The notes beneath the pieces are model-generated. The model ran no database searches. It saw nothing but the letters and a program-made list of their open reading frames with translations, and was not told the origin of the DNA. Source: CAIWXH01 sp964555675 (GTDB lineage: Bacteria > Chloroflexota > Chloroflexia > Chloroflexales > Chloroflexaceae). From it: a stretch of DNA of 16,262 bases. Of this stretch, positions 14,133 to 16,262 are shown one piece after another. Position 1 is the first letter of the stretch, and every line of letters begins with the position of its first letter. A program made the translations under genes and the position numbers. The stretch covers positions 1-16,262 of the forward strand of contig CAZKTU010000141.1 in assembly GCA_964555675.1 (NCBI GenBank), given 5' to 3'.

Positions 14133-15112
14133 TACAGCTCACCCGCCGCCAGCAGGCTGCCGACCTCGGCCAGAAAACGGGCTGCGGGCTCGCCGTCGAC
14201 GGCCCGGTGGTCGAAGACCAGGGTCAGGGTGATCAGCTGGGCCACAACCAGGCTGCCGTCGCGCACGACGGCGCCCTCGCGCCGGCGGCCCACGCCGAGG
14301 ATGGCGGCCTGGGGCGGGTTGAGCACAGGCGTGAACCAGTCGACGCCCGCGCCCCCCAGATTGCTGATCGTGAAGGTGCCGCCCTGCAGCGCCCCGGGCG
14401 AGAGCGTGCCGGCCCTGGCGGCCGCGGCCAGTTCGGCGATCTCGGCGCCGAGGGCCTGGGCCGACTTCTGGTCGGCGTCGCGGATCACCGGGGTCACCAG
14501 GCCATCCTCCAGACTCACGGCGAGTGCGATATTGATGCCCGTGGCCTGGGCGACGCCTTCGTCGGTGACCAGGGCGTTCAGCCGGGGGTGGGCGCGCAGG
14601 GCCAGGGCCGCCGCGCGCACCACCAGGGGCGTAAGGGTGAGCCGCACCCCGCCTCCCTCGGCCCGCAGAGCCTGCTGATGGGCGAATGCGCGACTTATGT
14701 CGACCTCGATCCCCGCGGCGACACGGGGCGCCTGCCAGGCCGCGCTCAGGTTCCGGGCGATGCTGCCGCGCATGCCGGTGAAGGGGGTGAGCTGGCGCTC
14801 GGCGGCCGGCGCGGGGGCGGGCGGCGGGGCGCTCGCGGCAGGTTGTGGGGCGGGGGCGGCTGGCGCGGCGACCTCGAGGGTCGCGAGGGCGACCCCGCGG
14901 GCGAAGGTCTCGCCCGCGGGCACCAGGATGGCGGCGAGCACCCCGTCGGTCGGCGCGAGCACCTCGACGTTGGTCTTCACGATCACCGCCGTGGCCACCG
15001 CCTGGCCCGCCTGCACCCGGTCGCCGGCGGACACCAGCCACTGCTCGAGCAGCGCCTCGGTGTCCGCATCGGCGTCCGACCAGAGCTCGTCGGAGAGGGT
15101 GAGGGCGATCAT
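14132..15112 (-). CDS. acoC: Short dihydrolipoamide acyltransferase (E2) without a subunit-binding domain
   Basis: 326 aa. Residues 1-80 form one lipoyl domain with presumed lipoylated K46. Its surroundings read IVKTNVEV, where a DKT/DKA turn is usual, so the Asp before Lys is missing. An Ala/Pro linker (about 81-106) leads straight into the catalytic domain, which begins TPFTGMRGSIARNL and ends with DHRAVDG carrying catalytic H302 and D306. The peripheral-subunit-binding domain that normally sits between them is absent, making the protein roughly 80-100 residues shorter than typical E2s. E2 transfers the acyl group from lipoyl to CoA and forms the core of the complex. Its ATG overlaps the E1-beta stop (ATGA), with AAAGG 9 nt upstream, and its stop overlaps the acoX start. 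The acetoin assignment rests on neighbouring acoX; pyruvate or branched-chain substrates remain possible. Confidence 0.85.
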   Translation of the reverse strand: MIALTLSDELWSDADADTEALLEQWLVSAGDRVQAGQAVATAVIVKTNVEVLAPTDGVLAAILVPAGETFARGVALATLEVAAPAAPAPQPAASAPPPAPAPAAERQLTPFTGMRGSIARNLSAAWQAPRVAAGIEVDISRAFAHQQALRAEGGGVRLTLTPLVVRAAALALRAHPRLNALVTDEGVAQATGINIALAVSLEDGLVTPVIRDADQKSAQALGAEIAELAAAARAGTLSPGALQGGTFTISNLGGAGVDWFTPVLNPPQAAILGVGRRREGAVVRDGSLVVAQLITLTLVFDHRAVDGEPAARFLAEVGSLLAAGEL

Positions 15113-16140
15113 GCGGCGGCCTTTACCGTGACGCCACCCACCAGGGCGCGGGCGGCCTCGGCGATGCTATCGACCTGCGGAATGACGAACTGCTCGAGGG
15201 GCCTGCTGTAGGGGATCGGCACATTAGGCACCGCCAGACGGCGCACGGGCGCCTTCAGGGCGATCGTGTCGAGGCGCTCGGCCACCAGGGCGGCGATCTC
15301 GCCCGAGAGGCCGAAGCTCAGGTAGTCTTCGTCGGCGACCAGCAAGCGGCCCGTCTTGGCGACCGAGGCCAGCACCGTCTCTTTGTCGAGGGGGACCAGG
15401 GTGCGCAGGTCGATCACCTCGGCGCTGACACCCTCGTCGGCCAGCCTGGCCGCTGCCAGCACCGCCTTCTGCACCATCTGGCTGATCGTGACGATGGTCA
15501 GATCCGTGCCCTCGCGCACCACCCTGGCCTGACCGAAGGGGATGGCGTAGGGCTCCTCGGGAACCTCGTTGGTGCTCCCCTCGAAGTAGGCCATCCAGGG
15601 CAGACCCATAATGCCCTTGTGGAAGAAGAACATGACCGGGTTGTCGTCGCGGATCGCCTGGATCATGAGGCCCTTCGCGTCGTAGGCGTTGGAGGGCACC
15701 ACCACCTTAATGCCCGGCATGTGGGCGAAAGTGCTGTAGAGGCACTGCGAGTGTTGGGCGGCGTCGTTGTAGCCGCCCCCGATGGCCGTCGTGAGCACCA
15801 TGGGCAGGCGCAGGTTGCCGCCCGACATATAGGTGTTCTTGGCCATGTGGTTGTAGATCATATCCATACACACGCCGAAGAAGTCGACGAACATCAGCTC
15901 GACGATCGGGCGCATGCCCTCGGCGGCAGCCCCGATGGCGGTGCCGATGAAGGCCGTCTCGGAGATCGGCGTATCGATCACGCGCTCTTTGCCAAACTTC
16001 GCCAGAAGGCCCTGGGTGGCCCCGAAGATTCCGCCGTACTTGCCGACATCCTCGCCCAGCACGAAGACCTCGGGATTGGCCTCCATCTCCTGAGCGATGC
16101 CCTCGGCGATCGCGGCCGCCATCGTAAGCTTACGCGACAT
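15109..16140 (-). CDS. acoB: 2-oxo-acid/acetoin dehydrogenase E1 component, beta subunit
   Basis: 343 aa, the usual length for E1-beta (about 325-345). Recognisable blocks are VFVLGEDVGKYGGIFGAT, RVIDTPISETAFIGTAIG, GMRPIVELMFVDF, GGGYNDAAQHSQ and PGIKVVVPSNAYDAKGL, all typical of the thiamine-diphosphate E1-beta pyrimidine-binding half, then the transketolase C-terminal domain with TLVPLD. With E1-alpha it decarboxylates or cleaves the substrate and passes the acyl group to lipoyl-E2. The ATG at 16140 is chosen because a strong AAGGAG lies 9 nt upstream. The frame is open to 16242, but that part runs through a tandem repeat; an ATG at 16164 is the only other reasonable start. E1-alpha should lie just right of the window. 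The aco name depends on acoX in the operon. Confidence 0.9.
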   Translation of the reverse strand: MSRKLTMAAAIAEGIAQEMEANPEVFVLGEDVGKYGGIFGATQGLLAKFGKERVIDTPISETAFIGTAIGAAAEGMRPIVELMFVDFFGVCMDMIYNHMAKNTYMSGGNLRLPMVLTTAIGGGYNDAAQHSQCLYSTFAHMPGIKVVVPSNAYDAKGLMIQAIRDDNPVMFFFHKGIMGLPWMAYFEGSTNEVPEEPYAIPFGQARVVREGTDLTIVTISQMVQKAVLAAARLADEGVSAEVIDLRTLVPLDKETVLASVAKTGRLLVADEDYLSFGLSGEIAALVAERLDTIALKAPVRRLAVPNVPIPYSRPLEQFVIPQVDSIAEAARALVGGVTVKAAA

Positions 16141-16148
16141 CTGGATTG

Positions 16149-16154
16149 CTCCTT
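16149..16154 (-). promoter_or_regulatory. Shine-Dalgarno fixing the E1-beta start
   Basis: The minus strand reads AAGGAG, a full consensus, with 8 nt between it and the ATG at 16140. It lies downstream of the alternative ATGs at 16164 and 16242 and so argues for the shorter protein. Confidence 0.85.
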
Positions 16155-16174
16155 TATGCTTCATGAGTGCGGGG

Positions 16175-16262
16175 CAGCGCCCCACCCGAGAAGTGCCAGC
16201 CCCCACCCCGAGAAGTGCCAGCCCCCGCCACGGGGAGTGCAAGCTCCCGCCACGGGGAGTGC
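16175..16262 (-). repeat. 22-bp tandem repeat upstream of E1-beta, cut by the window edge
   Basis: Four contiguous 22-bp units on the minus strand (16262-16241, 16240-16219, 16218-16197, 16196-16175), each starting GCACT and rich in G runs. Units 1 and 2 differ at only two positions; unit 3 keeps the GGGGGCTG end but has TTCTCGGGGT in the middle; unit 4 is more diverged. A GCACTC remnant (16170-16165) hints at a fifth. There is no spacer between units, and the array may continue to the right. Confidence 0.85.

Noticed and set aside
16175..16262. CRISPR array
   Set aside because: The 22-bp units are directly adjacent with no spacers, and no cas genes are visible.

Overview
This GC-rich window with tightly packed genes most likely comes from the chromosome of a filamentous-type member of the Chloroflexota (class Chloroflexia). 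Three things suggest this: the base composition, the Glu-Pro-Thr/Ala-rich spacer behind the lipoprotein signal, and a C-terminal module in the first signalling protein that I associate with Chloroflexia regulators from memory. No marker gene is present, so the assignment is an inference. I see no tRNA, rRNA, CRISPR array, insertion sequence or phage gene.

Layout. (1) 21-682, minus strand: pgsA (phospholipid synthesis) and its terminator. A pair of divergent extended -10 promoters lies in the 683-925 gap. (2) 926-7797, plus strand: a four-gene signalling operon. It encodes a nine-helix membrane sensor with a GAF-like domain and a C-terminal helix-turn-helix, a single-domain receiver, a soluble hybrid histidine kinase (GAF-GAF-PAS-DHp-CA-pseudoreceiver-receiver), and a receiver-GGDEF protein that starts with a kinase-like DHp hairpin. 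Two of the three junctions are ATGA overlaps. (3) 7804-13078, plus strand: a textbook sigma-70 promoter, a structured leader of about 165 nt, and a complete BMP-family (nucleoside-type) ABC importer made of lipoprotein, double-domain ATPase and two permeases. The lipoprotein gene is interrupted by 100 N, a scaffold gap inside a 21-bp/7-residue coding repeat. (4) 13128-16140, minus strand, convergent with the importer: E1-beta, a short E2 and AcoX of an acetoin-dehydrogenase-type 2-oxo-acid complex. E1-alpha is expected just beyond the right edge. A 22-bp tandem repeat fills the space upstream of E1-beta.

How the parts may work together. The signalling operon probably links a membrane or cytoplasmic cue to phosphotransfer and cyclic-di-GMP output, and possibly to transcription through the helix-turn-helix of the sensor. 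No terminator is visible between the GGDEF gene and the importer promoter, so importer transcripts may partly come from the signalling operon. The importer would bring in purine or other nucleosides. The Aco-type enzymes would feed C2/C4 carbon into acetyl-CoA.

The most unusual items are the DHp-pseudoreceiver-receiver-GGDEF protein, which looks like a rearranged copy of the neighbouring hybrid kinase with its ATPase domain missing, and the membrane sensor with a DNA-binding-like tail. Others are the E2 without a peripheral-subunit-binding domain, a heptamer repeat that supplies stop codon, Shine-Dalgarno motifs and start codon at one junction, and the 22-bp tandem repeat at the right edge.
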